Shown here in pieces: positions 1 to 14,200 of a DNA stretch of 64,000 nt. A model generated the notes under the pieces. That model ran no database searches. It was not told the origin of the DNA and saw only the letters and a list, made by a program, of their open reading frames with translations. The DNA is from Pseudorasbora parva (Eukaryota; Chordata; Actinopteri; Cypriniformes; Gobionidae), in the NCBI RefSeq assembly GCF_024679245.1, contig NC_090172.1, forward strand, positions 3,269,946 through 3,333,945. Reading direction: 5' to 3'. Each line of letters starts with the position of its first letter. Position 1 is the stretch's first letter. Both the position numbers and the translations under genes were made by a program.

Positions 1-240
1 ACGCAACAAACTGAGCTGCTCTGTGTATTCTGACAGCTTTCTATCAGAACCAGCATTAACTTCTGGAGCAGTTTGAGCTCCAGTAGCTCGTCTGTTTGAT
101 CGGACCCCACGGGCCAGCCTTCTCTCCCCACGTGCATCAATGAGCCTTGGCCGCCCATGACCCTGTGGCCGGTTCTCCACTGTTCCTTCCTTGGAGCACT
201 TTTGATAGATACTGACCACTGCAGACCGGGAACAGCCTCT
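1..240 (-). mobile_element. Tc1-like transposase fragment, cut by the window edge
   Basis: Read on the minus strand this matches the DNA-binding half of the same Tc1-like family seen at 6213-7073 and 49480-49880. It shares the block CAGACCGGGAACAGCC and the ACCCTGTGGCCGGTTCTCCA block. It breaks off at about 240 into unrelated AT-rich sequence. It is decayed, with no usable frame. Confidence 0.75.
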
Positions 241-695
241 CAAATGACTATATTATTTTTTTATTATATTTTTTATTTTTATCTATATTACAGAAAATTT
301 ACAAAATGTGTACATGTACAACTCACAACAAACATGAAAACAAATGTATATAAAGAGTGTATTTATTCCACAGTAAAAGTGATGAAATGCTTGGTAAGTC
401 TTTGGTTTTTGTTTGTTCAAAATTTGGCTTAGACTTGGCCCATTTCTTCACATGAATGTTTTAGCCTATTATCCAAGGGACTTTAAAAAGTATATAGGCT
501 AATTTTGGAATCAATAGTAGGCTACAAAAAAAGAAAACGACATGATACAGATCAATTATTGCTTCAATCAGCCTCAAAATGAAGTTAGAGACGTCAACTA
601 AAACATTCTCTAATTCAAATAAAAGATGAATCGCAACATCATCACACATTCAGCTGTGTTACATAACAAATACCCAAATACCTCTGTGAGCTCGT

Positions 696-727
696 TATTC
701 TCGCGAGATTTCGTCCAGGAAGTGACC
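696..727 (+). promoter_or_regulatory. dhodh: dhodh core promoter motifs (TCTCGCGAGA box and ETS-like site)
   Basis: A perfect 10-base palindrome TCTCGCGAGA lies at 699-708, followed by CAGGAAGTGAC at 716-726, an ETS-type GGAAGTG site. Both are about 50-75 bases before the start codon. TCTCGCGAGA is a known element of TATA-less promoters of housekeeping genes and is bound by BANP in mammals. No TATA box is visible. Transcription probably starts between here and 775. Confidence 0.6.
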
Positions 728-775
728 AGCTCTGCTCTGCGCTGCACGCCGTTTGGATGAAGTAATGCAGCACTC

Positions 776-793
776 ATGGCGGGACGACTGAAG
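776..793 (+). CDS. dhodh: dhodh coding exon 1
   Basis: ATG GCG GGA CGA CTG AAG (MAGRLK) followed by donor GTGAAT at 794. The six codons begin the basic mitochondrial targeting segment, and the phase is 0. The short first coding exon matches the vertebrate gene layout. Confidence 0.9.
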
Positions 794-2143
794 GTGAATA
801 GGCTGCTCTTAGATAACGTTTGTTTTGTGTTTTTTAAAGTCTCATCAGCTCGAGCAGCGCATGCATTTACAGCTGTCATATCTGGCACTTTTGCATTGTT
901 TTGCGTCTTATACTTACTGAATTAACTCCTGGTTTTCACAGTTAAACTGTACATGAAATATCAGTAACTAACGTTAAACCCCCTGAAATCATTCCAGGTT
1001 TATTTGATTGCTATGATCGTTTTAATTGTATTAAACGCTGTGTTTTACTCTAACATAAACGTACCAGAATAATGCCAATTATATTTTGGGCATTTACCAT
1101 GGACATATCCCAATATAAAGACATGGTAACCATTAAGTCCCATGGTATGATGGCACTAGACCATAGTGCTGACTTACTACCTTTATTTAAGGGTAGGCTT
1201 TATGGGGGTATAAGAATATTTCTTTTAATACCTTTTTTAAACGATATTTACATAACCTCTAATATATATTGTCAACATTTCAGTACTCAGGAAAGATAAA
1301 CATAGATAATGATGAAAGCCCAAATATTAAATGTCATGTCTTTATTGAGTAATCCACTATTTTGTAGAGGAGAGTCAACGTGACAAATTTCACCTGAGAT
1401 CTGGAGCCAAGTTACAGGCGTGTAAAATGACTTTAGAAAGATGGCAGCATCGTCATTTTATTTCTACACAGAGATTGGTTGATCTATTAGTTCGTTCTGT
1501 TGACTTTAGCAATCTATGTTGCATTATGCCAACGGTGACCATTCAAAAATGGAAAAAAGCACTTGTGTGTTTTGCATACCACATTTGTATAAAACACATC
1601 TCTGAATTCCCCAAACCCACTGAAATGGTCATGGTGAGGCACATTGACTTGCTCTCAAAAGTGTATTTATAAAAATCTATATTTTAGGGATATTTGAAAG
1701 AAGGGATTTTGTTAATTATTACAGCGTCTCAAGCTACCAAGAGTTCAAATATGCAGTACTGTAACTACATTATCACATTGACATCCCAATATCTCCATAT
1801 GGAGCCTTTAAAAGTAAGATTTTTGAAGAAGCGCCTCATATGAACAAGAACCTTAAATTATATTGAGATCTCGTTAATTCTTCTTGAGTTATAGACATGC
1901 AACTTTGGAAAAATGACTTTTTTGGCACACGGAGAGGTATGTTGTATGCAGTTTTGATAGAGGGAAACAAGATACATTTCTTTTTTCAGTATTATTTGTT
2001 CTTCAGATATTCCTCTCTTAACACAACAAGTATCAGCTGTTTAAAAAGATACATTAAAAGACCATTTAAAATGGGTAAAATTCAACTATTTGAACATGGT
2101 GCCACATTGAGATCCCCATATCTATGGGATTGAACCATATATG

Positions 2144-2239
<96 letters not shown>

Positions 2240-5200
2240 TTTAAAAAAACATATAAGAAAAGTTAAAGAATGAGAATCTAGAAGAATATTGAGTTTTATT
2301 TAATTTATTTAATGTGCACACAAATCTTTGGAAAAAGTTTGTTCTATGCAATTGTGTTGATGAAAAAAACAATATACATTTCTAGTTTCAACATTAGTTG
2401 TTTTTCATATATTTATATTTAAAATAAAAAGGCATAAGCTGCATGCAAAGAGACCCACATTTGGTTTTTATTGAACATATCTTTACATTGGACCATTTTA
2501 CTCATGGTGCCATTTTGAGATCCTCATATCTCTGGAAATGCGCCACGTTGGGCCTTAAAAATTAGGATACCAAAGGAAATGTTTGTTAAGGACCAGAATC
2601 GAACAGGATATAGAGATATCTTTAATAGTTCTTGAGTTACAAGGATGCAAACTTGGGGTAAAAAAACACAAGAACAGTTTTTTCTCACTTTAAGACCATC
2701 ACCGTTGACACAGATTGGCAACATATTTAACTAATAGATCTCTGTGTACAAGTAAAATAAAGATGCTGCCATCTTTCTAAAGTCATTTTACCCCCCTTTA
2801 ATTTGGCTCCAAATCTCAGATGAACATCGTCATTTTGACCGCCTTTACAAAATGGATTATTAAGTAATACACCCATGACATTTCATATGTTGGCTTTCTT
2901 CTTCAAGTTTGTATTTCTTTCATCAGAAAAAAAATGATCAGTCAAAATTCAAGAGTCAAAAATATTAGTTGGGGGACCTCTGCTTGAGTTGACACAATGG
3001 GATGCTTTCTTTTAAAACGGGAGTGTAGTCTTATTGTGAGTTCAGCAGATAATGGATTTAAAAAAAAAAGATGGTCTCTTGTTACTCCAGTGTCCTCTCT
3101 TGCTCTTTGCAGAAACAAGCGAAAGATGCCTTAAAGATTATAGGATGTGGCAGTGCCGTGTTCCTGGGATACCTCACGGCCTCGGGAGACGAGCGTTTCT
3201 ATGCCAATGCTCTCATGCCAGTTCTGCAGAGGTTTGTGGGAGCGGAGACGGCTCATGTTATGGCTGTCCGCTTGATTGGGCTTGGATTTGTGCCTCTCAA
3301 CAACTACAAGGATCCAGCCTCACTGGTCAGTGTGGTAAACTAGTGATAGACTGCTGTGTTGTTGACTAGGCTTAATCATTTGAGATAGTTGGCATTGGCC
3401 AAAATTAGCTAAATTATTAAAAACATCATGAGATGATAATAAATTATGTGTATGGCAGTTTTCCCTATAGTATTGAAAATGGTATGGTCGAATATTTTCT
3501 TGCCGATAGAGGATATTTGCACTGTGCAAATAGCTGTAGTTTCTATTTACTAAGTGAAAATAGTGATGTATTCTATTTACACAATATAAAAGTAGCAGTT
3601 CTTTACCATATAAATAGTAATTGCATGTAATTTATCATTTGTTTTGGCAGATACATACTATTTGCACCTCATTATTGCTGTACATTAACAGGATGCAATA
3701 ATAACAGTGTACATTATTATTTTTATTTAAATAATTAAATGGATGCCGCCTTAAAGGAACACTAAAAGCCCTCCTTACACCTAACCTCTAACCAATAAAT
3801 GCTTTTAGTGTTATTAAACTTTTCTCTAGCCACTTTATTTCCACATTAAGAACATTTCTTAATTTTTATTGAAAATAAATGACTTTCCGATGTGATTTGT
3901 GAGGGGAAAAGAGAGAAGCGCAAGCTTTGCAAAAGGTGGATTCAAAGCCGTGTTGATTGCAACAAAACGGTGATCTATTCACAATGCAAATACTTTACTG
4001 ATTGCGCCACTGAGGACGGTGAACTATGGGTGTTTTTTTTTATCTTGTTTGGCACAGCCAGGCATTGTTAGGCGGAGCTAGTGCGAATAGCACTTGCCAA
4101 CAAGGCACACTATTTGCACTTGGTGAATAGTGTGAATATAGACACATTTTTTGGGAAATTTGGAAATTACAGTATTGTAAGGAGGCTCAAATTGTGACCA
4201 TTTTGGTCACATTTATGCTCCTGAAAAATATATTTGGGAGCATTTGTGTGAGTAAAAATAATTGTTGAGGAAAGCACACGCAAAGAAACTCAGTTAACAC
4301 TTAACATACTGGAGTTAAAATCCAAAATGTGGAGTTTTTATGTTTAAAATGTTTAAGTTAAACAACATCACACAACCATCTGTGCTGTCTTCCTGAATAC
4401 TGTCACGGTTGAAATTGTGACATTGATTTCATACAACAGTTAAATAACAGTAACAATTGAGAAGCAGTATTGACAGTATTATTTTTATTCTGCTTTAGTA
4501 AAAGTAGTTCCAGACAAAGATCACAACGCATCTCACAGCAACACTCAACCGTGTTTTCATTACTGAATGATTCAGTATTTTATTATTATAAATTATTAAA
4601 CAGAAAAGCTCTGATCGGGGGATTTAAATGATTGAAATATGGCCACCCCAAAGCAAGAACACTCAAATGCTCCTCTTTTTCCCCCGACAAAAACAAAGTG
4701 ATTTTGGTCAGGTTTTTATTTTTTAAACTACTTTTTAGTGTCGTCTTCTTTCGTCAACGATATTGCATGATGATATAGTCAGTTATTGTTTAAGGATGTT
4801 TTTCATCTCGTCTTGTCTTAGTCATGGAAAAAAAGGTCATCATCAACAAACATTTTTCATCATATTTTCAGTAACGAAAGTAGCACTAGTTTATTCTAAC
4901 ACAAAAATGCAATTGTTTCCAGACAAGCAACTCAGACGATTACATTTTATTTGCCCATGACAAGGCTTAATGTCGAGCCCTGATATATATAAACATTTTA
5001 GTTGTGTTGCTCCTAACGTTTTGAAGTTGGGAGCACCAGTGCTTACAAGTAAAAAGGTTTATTTCGAGCCCTGCGGGACAACACTATAGTGTATATGTCA
5101 GTCGTGTTCTTTTGAGTGATTTCTGAAGATTGCAAGATTTGCAGATAAACATTTAGATTTGTTTTCACATGGTTGTCAGCATACCTTTCTCCCGAGGTTT

Positions 5201-8200
5201 ATTTTTTTCCATAATGCCCTGATGGCTTGGCTTGCTCAGTTGGGGACAAACATTTCAAACTAAATATCCAAATAAATTGAATTACTAAACTAAATTAACT
5301 ATATCAACTAAATTACTGATCTGACAACATTGTCACTATATGATAATTGAAATCAGCTTTTGCCATCACTTTTTTCTTCAGAGCGACTGTACAGCCGAAT
5401 CAAATTCTTTTGCTTTATGTTCCTGATTAACACTGCTTTGAAACAATTGGACTTGTAAAAAGTGCTATAAATAAAGTTGACTTGGCCAGGGAAAGACCAA
5501 GTCATTTTTTTTCATGTTTATTTCCAACAGGAAGTGCATGTGATGGGTCGAAAGTTCCAGAACCCAGTTGGGATAGCAGCCGGCTTTGACAAGCACGGTG
5601 AGGCGGTGGATGGCCTCTACAGACTGGGCTTTGGGTTCGTGGAAGTGGGGACGGTCACCCCAAAGGCACAGGATGGAAACCCAAAGCCACGTGTGTTCAG
5701 ACTGGAGTCGGACCAGGCAGTCATTAACAGGTGTGGCTGTGTTTTCTGACCCATCAGTACGTTTCAGATTCCTCTTCATCGTGTGCTGCACTTATATTGT
5801 GTGATGAGTATAATACACTATTTATATGATTAATTATAGAACCCAACAGCTCTTTTCTTTCTGATAAGGAACTAAATGTTTTAACTTTGACAATATCGTC
5901 ACTGTCGTACCTCGAATATCCATATTTTGGCGTTTTTCTCTCCATAAATCATTACTATGTGTCACCCTTTACACCTGTCTGTAGGTTTTGCAGATATCTA
6001 ACCAATGAAAATTATTAAAAAGAGCTTGTGACTAAACCTCAAACCTCCATAGGATCCTCAAACTGTCCATCAAACATAACTCCGCCCCACCTTTATCGTG
6101 AATAAAGTGTCGATCACAGCAGAGTGTCTCTGCTTGTTTGCAATGCAATGGTAAATAAAGAACTGGTTTAAATAAGGACAGCATTTTCTTTACTCAAGAA
6201 ACTAATATTAATATCCTAATATTGGGTTGGTTCCCCTTTTGCTGCCAAAAAGCCCTGACCCGTCGAGGCATGGACTCCACTAGACCCCTGAAGGTGTGCT
6301 GTGGTATCTGGCACCAAGATGATAGCAGCAGATCCTTTAACTCTTGTAAGTTGTGAGGTGGGGCCTCGATGGATCGGACTTGTTTGTTCAGCACATCCCA
6401 CAGATGCTCGATTGGATTGAGATCTGGGGAATCTGGAGGCCAAGTCAACGCCTCAAACTGGTTGTTGTGCTCCTCAAACCATTCCTGAAGGATTTGTGCT
6501 TTGTGTCAGGAGCATTATCCTGCTGGAAGAGCCACAGCCACCAGAATACCGTTTCCATGAAAGGCTGAACATGGTCTCAGCAGTGCTTAGGTAGGTGGAG
6601 CGTGTCAAAGTAACATCCACATGGATGGAGGACCCAAGGTTTCCCAGCAGAACATTGCCCAAAGCATCACACTGCCTCCGCCGGCTCGCCTTCTTCCCAT
6701 AGTGCATCCTGCGGCCATGTGTTCCCCAGGTAAGACACACACACACACCCGGCCATCCACGTGATGTAAAAGAACACGTGTTTCCTCAGACCAGGCCACC
6801 TTCTTCCATTGCTCCATGGTCCAGTTCTGATGCTAACGTGCCACTGTTGGTGCTTTCGGCGGGGTCAGAGGTCACCCTGACTGGACCATACGCAACAAAC
6901 TGAGATGCTCTGTGTATTCTGACAGCTTTCTATCAGAACCAGCATTAACTTCTGGAGCAGTTTGAGCTCCAGTAGCTCCAGTAGCCGCCCATGACCCTGT
7001 GGCCGGTTCTCCACTGTTCCTTCCTTGGAGCACTTTTTATAGATACTGACCACTGCAGACCGGGAACTCTTTTAAAAAAATATATATATATATTTCTTTT
7101 TATATTATCTGACCACAGAACCAAGTCCCGTTTTAAGCTCCAGTCAAGTTTCTTTCTGCCCCCAAGACTCAACAGATCTTTGTAATTCTCCATCTGTGAT
7201 CATTGGAGAGTCTTTGTCCACTCAAACTCTCCTCCTCTCGTGCATTAGGACGATATACACACACACATCCTCATCCTGGCAGAATCGTAACATCTTTAGT
7301 GAATTGGAACGTCTTAATCATTGCCCTGATGGTGGAAATGTGGATCTCCAATGCTTTAGCTGTTTTCTCACAGCCACTTTCTCTTTTGTGAAGCAATCTT
7401 TTGCTGCACATCAGAACTATATTCTTTGGTTTTACTCATTGAGATGAATGATTAAGGGAATTTGGCCTTTGTGTTTCCTCATATTGGAACAGTTTCATGC
7501 TCCTAGTCACATTATGGCCGACATGTTTTCGAGAAAAGCCTTAATTTCATAATGTGAGTTTCTCCCCACTTTCAATGCTTTTACTTCAGTGGAAGATTAG
7601 ATTTTGGCGGATTTTTAAAATGGATAAATAATTCAGAATTTATTTTTTTACAACTGTCGTTGATCATTTACTGGGGTGGCCAATAATTCTGACCATGATT
7701 TGCTTTTTCATTCATAATTAAAGTGAAATGTATTGCAAATGCGGGAAAACGAAGTATATGCTGTAACTGAATCTTAATTTCTGACTGGATGACGTTTTCT
7801 GTTTTCAAGTGAACAAAGGAAAAAATCTCGTTGGTCTGTTTAATTAATTTGTGTCAACATCAAACCATAAGTGTCATTAGTATCAGTTGCACACCAATAT
7901 CATCAGCCAGTGTTGTGTACAGGTTCTCCACAGGCATTCAAACGAGGGTGGAGTCCGTCCAGATGGAGTAAATGTGTGCTGTTTGCCCATCCTGCCGGTT
8001 TTGAATGCCAAATGCTGCTCGTCATTTGAAAGTTTAAATCCGGACGTTCTCTTGTAAAATGCGTAGGATCTGAACAAACCCCTAACCTACATATTAAACG
8101 TTCCACATTGTTTACGCTTTGAACATGAATGATGGCTTCAATTGGGTTGTTTTTATTATACACAACTGCAAAAAGATCTAATCTTGACTCTCAATAATTA

Positions 8201-11200
8201 GTAATACTGTAGTTGTGGTGATGGAAATGTATCTTAATGAACACCAAAGTCAAATATTGTGGTATTTAAATAGTGCTTCAAAGAATACCATCCTGAAAGT
8301 TTCTCCAAAACATGGTACTTTAATAAGTAAATGTCAGATATTATAAATGTGTGTTTTGTGTATATTTCAGATATGGATTTAATAGTTGTGGCCTTAGTGC
8401 GGTGCAGGAAAGGTTGAAGGCCAGAAAGCATGTGCAGTCAGAACTAACCAAAGGTAAATCACGGTCTTGTGAATGCAGTGGGTATGAGTTTCCGTTTTCA
8501 TCTTAACTCTGTGAAAATATCTTTACATAACATAATTTCCCTTAATGCCTTGTAAATAAAGAAATTCACTGCTTTTTCCTACTTATTTGAATACAACTGA
8601 GCTTTGCGAGGAAAGTCGTGCTTCTCTGTAACAGCTTGCATGTCTGATATCAGCAGGAAAGCCTCTTGGGGTCAATCTTGGGAAGAACAAGCTCTCTGCA
8701 GATGCGGTGTCAGATTATGTGGAGGGAGTGCGCACACTGGGCCCTCTCGCTGATTATCTGGTGGTGAATGTGAGCAGCCCCAACACTCCCGGCCTTAGAG
8801 ACCTACAGGGCAAGGAAGAACTGCGCCACCTTCTGGACAAGGTAGCACTTGAATGTTAACAGAAATGAGCTGCTCTCAACAAAATCCATAGCACAGTGTA
8901 GAACAATCTTTTCCTGTTGATACATTATATTGTGTATATAATGACTTAGCTAGAAACATAGCAATAAAAAAATAAGTGACATGAAAAGAAATGGCTGATA
9001 ACTGTTTAATATATCGAAAAACTACAATTTAAAAACAATTTATTAAGTTTAACAACAAAGTTGTTTGTGTTTTAAGTTTTCTGGATTCCATTTTGTATTG
9101 TTTAATACAATTTAATTAATCAAAAAGCATGTATAATTCATTTAATTCACAAAAACAACAATTTTAACAATTAAAAAAATAATGATGATAATTCTCCCCA
9201 GAAATTGTTATGCATTTTAATTTATTTGGCAATCAAATGAAGGCATACAACATTAATTTTTCTTTTTCAATCATATGAAATTAAACAAACCTTTTTTGTC
9301 CAACAAAGTTCTGTACAACAGACCTTCAGTGTTAAATTCCTTAAAATAAAGTTTTAATAATAATTTGTTATTACTGTTGCTTTATAGCAGGGGTGCCCAA
9401 ACTTTTTCCTATGAAGGGCCAAAAATCAAACTTGATTGAGAGCCGTGGGCCGAAAATAATTTTTTACAGTTTGCACGGTTTACTGATTAATTATTTTGGC
9501 TACAATCATTAAAAAGTAGCATTAAAAATGTAATAACAAATAGTCTAATTCTCTACCATATACAATTTAATAAAATGATCGGCTATCAACAACTTGCCTT
9601 GCTCTGGTTTTACCTTTTTCCAGTCTAAACAAAAAAAATTTTGCAGTAATTTTCTACACATTATTAATATAAATACTCAAAATAAATACATGACAATACT
9701 GTGGCTTATTAATTCTTACTAACCCCTCTTGTTTAATGGGGTAAGCACACTTGCGTTCTCATTTCAGAGGTGTTGTGGGTAAATGATTACACACTGATTC
9801 GTGAGTTCAGTGGACAGATCAGTTCATTCAAATGAATCGGTCCAAATGAGTCATTAGTTCGCGAATCGGAAAAAAGCAGACGCGTTACATGTGAAACCAG
9901 ACTGTTAAAACAACGCAAAAGATTTGTCATCACAGAAAACGCTTCATAAGGATATTTTTCGGTGTATTTGGAGATATGGTTTATTTGAGCTGCGTGTGCA
10001 AAACGTCCGTCAGAAGAGGTGCTTTTTTTTAACACAACACATCCAGCAGTAATTCGGGGAAAATATTGTGCGAACGCGCCACGTGGAACATGGAGTCAGT
10101 CTTCCGAGCTTTTACCATTGTGTCAGTTTGGTTGATTTTGATTGATATGTGCGAGTGAGAAAGACCTCAGACGGTGATCGTTTTGAAGACAGAGTGTTAG
10201 GGGTTAACAGCTTATGACCCAGGACCAGTAGTGAAGAAATGAAGACAGAGTCAGGATTGCAATTAATTAAAAGAAAAAATTACTTAAGAATAGTTTGCAG
10301 TTTCAAAAGCAGAAGCCAGCTTCAAGTCTCACAAGGAGTTCGTAGGCCGCGCTCCCTCTCTCACCGTCTCGTTGCCTCGCCCTCTCATACATACAATTGT
10401 CCCAACAGTTATACCGTTTTCAAAGTCTTATCCACGTCATTACTGCAATGTGGATGGTTCTGATTGGCTCAGAGACAATGCACAGTCATGGTAAATTTCC
10501 ACTCAAGTCAGTTAATCTGATGCACGTTTCCACTGACGTGTCACTTGTTGATACTTTCACCCAGAATTAGGCCCGTAGTGACCTTCCAGATCTGGAGCAG
10601 GCGCCAGCTTGCCCAGAACAACAAGTCCACCCATCTCTTAGGGTGCCCATTGTACACCATTCTGATCTGTAACAGAGGATATTGCGCACATACACAGATA
10701 CACAGTCTCTCCAAGGTTGGAGCTGATTAAGCTCCAGTTCTAACCAGTTCTTACCAAAACATACTGATAACATGTGCTTTCCTTTAGTGAGAGGAACACA
10801 CAATAGTACAGGCAATATTCATCTTGAGTCTTTAGTGTTTCAGTAAAAGGAAATATAAAAGGAATAAAACATAATAAATTAAATGAAAGACAAATCCATT
10901 TTTCATATCTGGAAGCCGGGCTAAGTGAGCAAACGCTGTTACTGCACTCCTGACATGTTAGGGGTGTGTGATACCTCCAAAATCCAAACACACAACCTTG
11001 TTGCCAGTGTTTAGTGACACATCACACATCTCTAGGCCAGACCCTCAGTCACTCCTCAGAGACCAAATACACACTTTAGAAAACAAGAAACTAAAACAAA
11101 ATCATAACTGGATAGAATCATTATAATAATATAGGATACATATTGATTAAAGTTTTGATTATGAAGTTAATTAGGATATAAATATATACAGGTATATTGA

Positions 11201-14200
11201 AGCGGCAGTGGATTTCAAAATCCCCCCTTCAAGAGAGTGCGCTCGTGGGCTTGCTGCTCTTTATCCGTCAGTTAACATGCGCCGTGTTATGTGCATTAGT
11301 AATCTACATTAATTTATAAATCACAATTACTCATCAAATAAGGCTTTGGCTGGACAAAAATTAGTTTTGGCGACCACCAAAAAATGTTCAATGTAGGAAA
11401 AACCCTGAGACTTTCCCTGAGTTTGCAAACTAGACACACTGCCTTTAGTTTTAGACGCATGTGCCTGGATTGGACTTCTGTGAATAAAAACTCATCTTGC
11501 CAAGCTTTTAAAAATGTATCTTGTCTGTGTGCCACTGCCTTGATTTCTCCATTATTGCATTTAATTTGACGTTTATTGACGCGTGTCGCAAAGCATGCAG
11601 TGCTGCACCTTGAATTGCGCAATATATATTTTTAATTAATTTACATTTAATGTAAACATTTTATTTCAGTTTAATGTTGTAGAATTTCATTCTCTGTTGT
11701 AGTTTAACAATAAAACAAACAAAATTATGTCAAATTAGAAATGACAATCTGTGTCGAAGGTATCTCTCTCCTCGGACGGTACGGTGGGCCAAATCAAAGG
11801 TTACCTCGGGCCAACTTTGGCCCGCGGGCCCTAGTTTGGGCATCTCTGCTTTATAGAGTAAATAACGTTTTTATGACTGAATTCCATGATTATGGCATCG
11901 TGAAAATCATCGGGCCCTAATCACACCACAATGATATCGCTGCACTACAATAAGTTGTGTCTTGTTTAATATAAAAGTGAGTGAAATTTTTATTTTTTTT
12001 CTGTCTGTTTTGCTTTAACACAAGTGAAATCTGTATTGTCAGGGATATGTATCTTGCATTAAAATATGAATGACCTTATCTTGTCCTTGTGTTAATCACT
12101 TTTGATCTCGGTGTTGGTGTTTTTTTTTAGGTGCTTAAAGAGCGCGATTCTTTGCGGACGGAGGAGCGACCGCCTGTGCTGGTGAAAATCGCCCCAGATC
12201 TTTCTACGAAGGACAAGCAAGACATTGCTGAGGTCATCATGGAGGTCAGTCTTCCAAATAATTCACAGGTCAAACAAATATGTGGGGGCTGTTGCATATT
12301 TACAGGATTTTTGTTTCGTTTTTTTAGGTTGGCATTGATGGTTTAATGGTTTCCAACACCACTATTTCCAGGCCAGACACTCTTAAAGACCCTAAAAAGC
12401 ATGAAATAGGAGGACTCAGTGGACAGCCTCTGAAGGAGATGTCTACTCAAACCGTGCGAGAGATGTACACACTGACCCAAGGTACCCTTAAATCCTCAAA
12501 AGTCAAAGCCTGAAGGTCCTTTCACACTGGACTGAAACGTGGAACGTTGGAGCTCTGAAACATTTTGGAATGCTGGAGCTCTCTGAAACGTTTTGGAATG
12601 TTGGAGCTCTCTGAAACGTTTTGGAATGTTGGAGCTCTCTGAAACGTTTTGGAATGTTGGAGCTCTCTGAAACGTTTTGGAATGTTGGAGCTCTCTGAAA
12701 CGTTTTGGAATGTTGGAGCTAGGGCTGGGCGATATGGCCCAAAAAAATTATCACGATATAATTTAGCATATCAGTCGATATCGATAAATATCCCGATAAA
12801 TGTAAAATCTTTATTTCTTTAAAGTTTAAAGGCATATTTTTGCTCCTGAGTGAAATATGTAGAAAACAAACAGTTAGCTGTGGTTTTAAACTATCCTTTA
12901 TTGTCAAAACATGACAAACACTTCCCAAACAAGTGAACAATTTATTTAAACTGAGGTAGATTTATTTATTAAAATCTTAACTGTGGTCAGCATTTTTTTA
13001 CTCAACACTTTATATCAATAATATATCATTATACAGGGCTTGAAATTAAGCATGTTCATGTGCTTGTCCTTCGAACAAGTAAATCGTTCAAGCTTGTCCA
13101 AGTAAAAAATTAGCTTGTCCGGAAAAGTGTGTGTGTGTGTGTGTGTGTTTGTGTGTTGTAAATATAATTTATTCTGAAGCAATATTCTCACCAGTGTTCA
13201 ATCAGCTTTGACATATTTAAATCTGCATATTTGTGGTTTTTATTTTTATTGAATCATTTGAAATTTGTGATATTTTCACCTTTTATAAAGGGCATTTTCC
13301 CTTAAGCTTATTAAATATAGGCTAAGCTTCATGTTTCATTTTATATTTGTAATTTTGATCAATACATTAAATTAAAATAAAACACTATAAGGGCTGTTGC
13401 CAATCAAATTAAATAATTTACACTGAAAAATTACAACAGCATTAAATAATGTTTTGAGATTTGTAGTTTTGAATAGACAAATAAGACATGTTGGAAAGTA
13501 TGTTTAAAGATCAAATTAAACCACCAGTAGGTGGCAGCAGGTGGCCGTCTTAATGAGCGAGTCATTGAGTCGTTCATTCAAACGATTCATTCAAACACTG
13601 AATCGTTCATTTACCCACGTTGCTGTGAGACGCGTTGCGGTTCTGCTGTGAACGATTTTCGCAGCTGAAATAGAACAAAAACGCTCAATATTGCATTATA
13701 TATATTTAATTGTGTAAGTAAAACACTAAAAACGCAAAAGGTAAAAAAAAGCGTTTTAAGAAACATTTTGAGGCCCCTTCTCTTGCCTCACAGTGGATTG
13801 GTCCACCGTGCATCTCACCGACACACACACACACACCTCACCGACAGTGGGCTGGTCGGGAGAGAGAAAAGTTCAGTATTTGTGGATCTCCAGTAAGGGC
13901 TGTCTAGTCTATTTTATTAATTTTAAACACCAGATGACATTATTTCTCTTTTGATACAGGCGATGCGGAGTCATTAATACATCACCAAAGACAAACAATT
14001 ATGATAGCGATGTACAAGTCCGATGTTTTAGTGATTATATAGTTTGGTAACGTTAGCCTGTTGTAAATAAGTCACCCACTACAGCTAACAATAAGCTGGT
14101 GTGTGAATGTAGTTAATGTAGATTCACCGCTGTGTTGGGCTCAATGTTATATGGAAGAACTTTGAAGAAACACGATAATTTAATAATTAAATTCCGTGTG

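Noticed and set aside
3052..3369. 105-codon frame overlapping dhodh exon 2
   Set aside because: It is an out-of-frame reading of a conserved exon; the in-frame peptide clearly matches DHODH.
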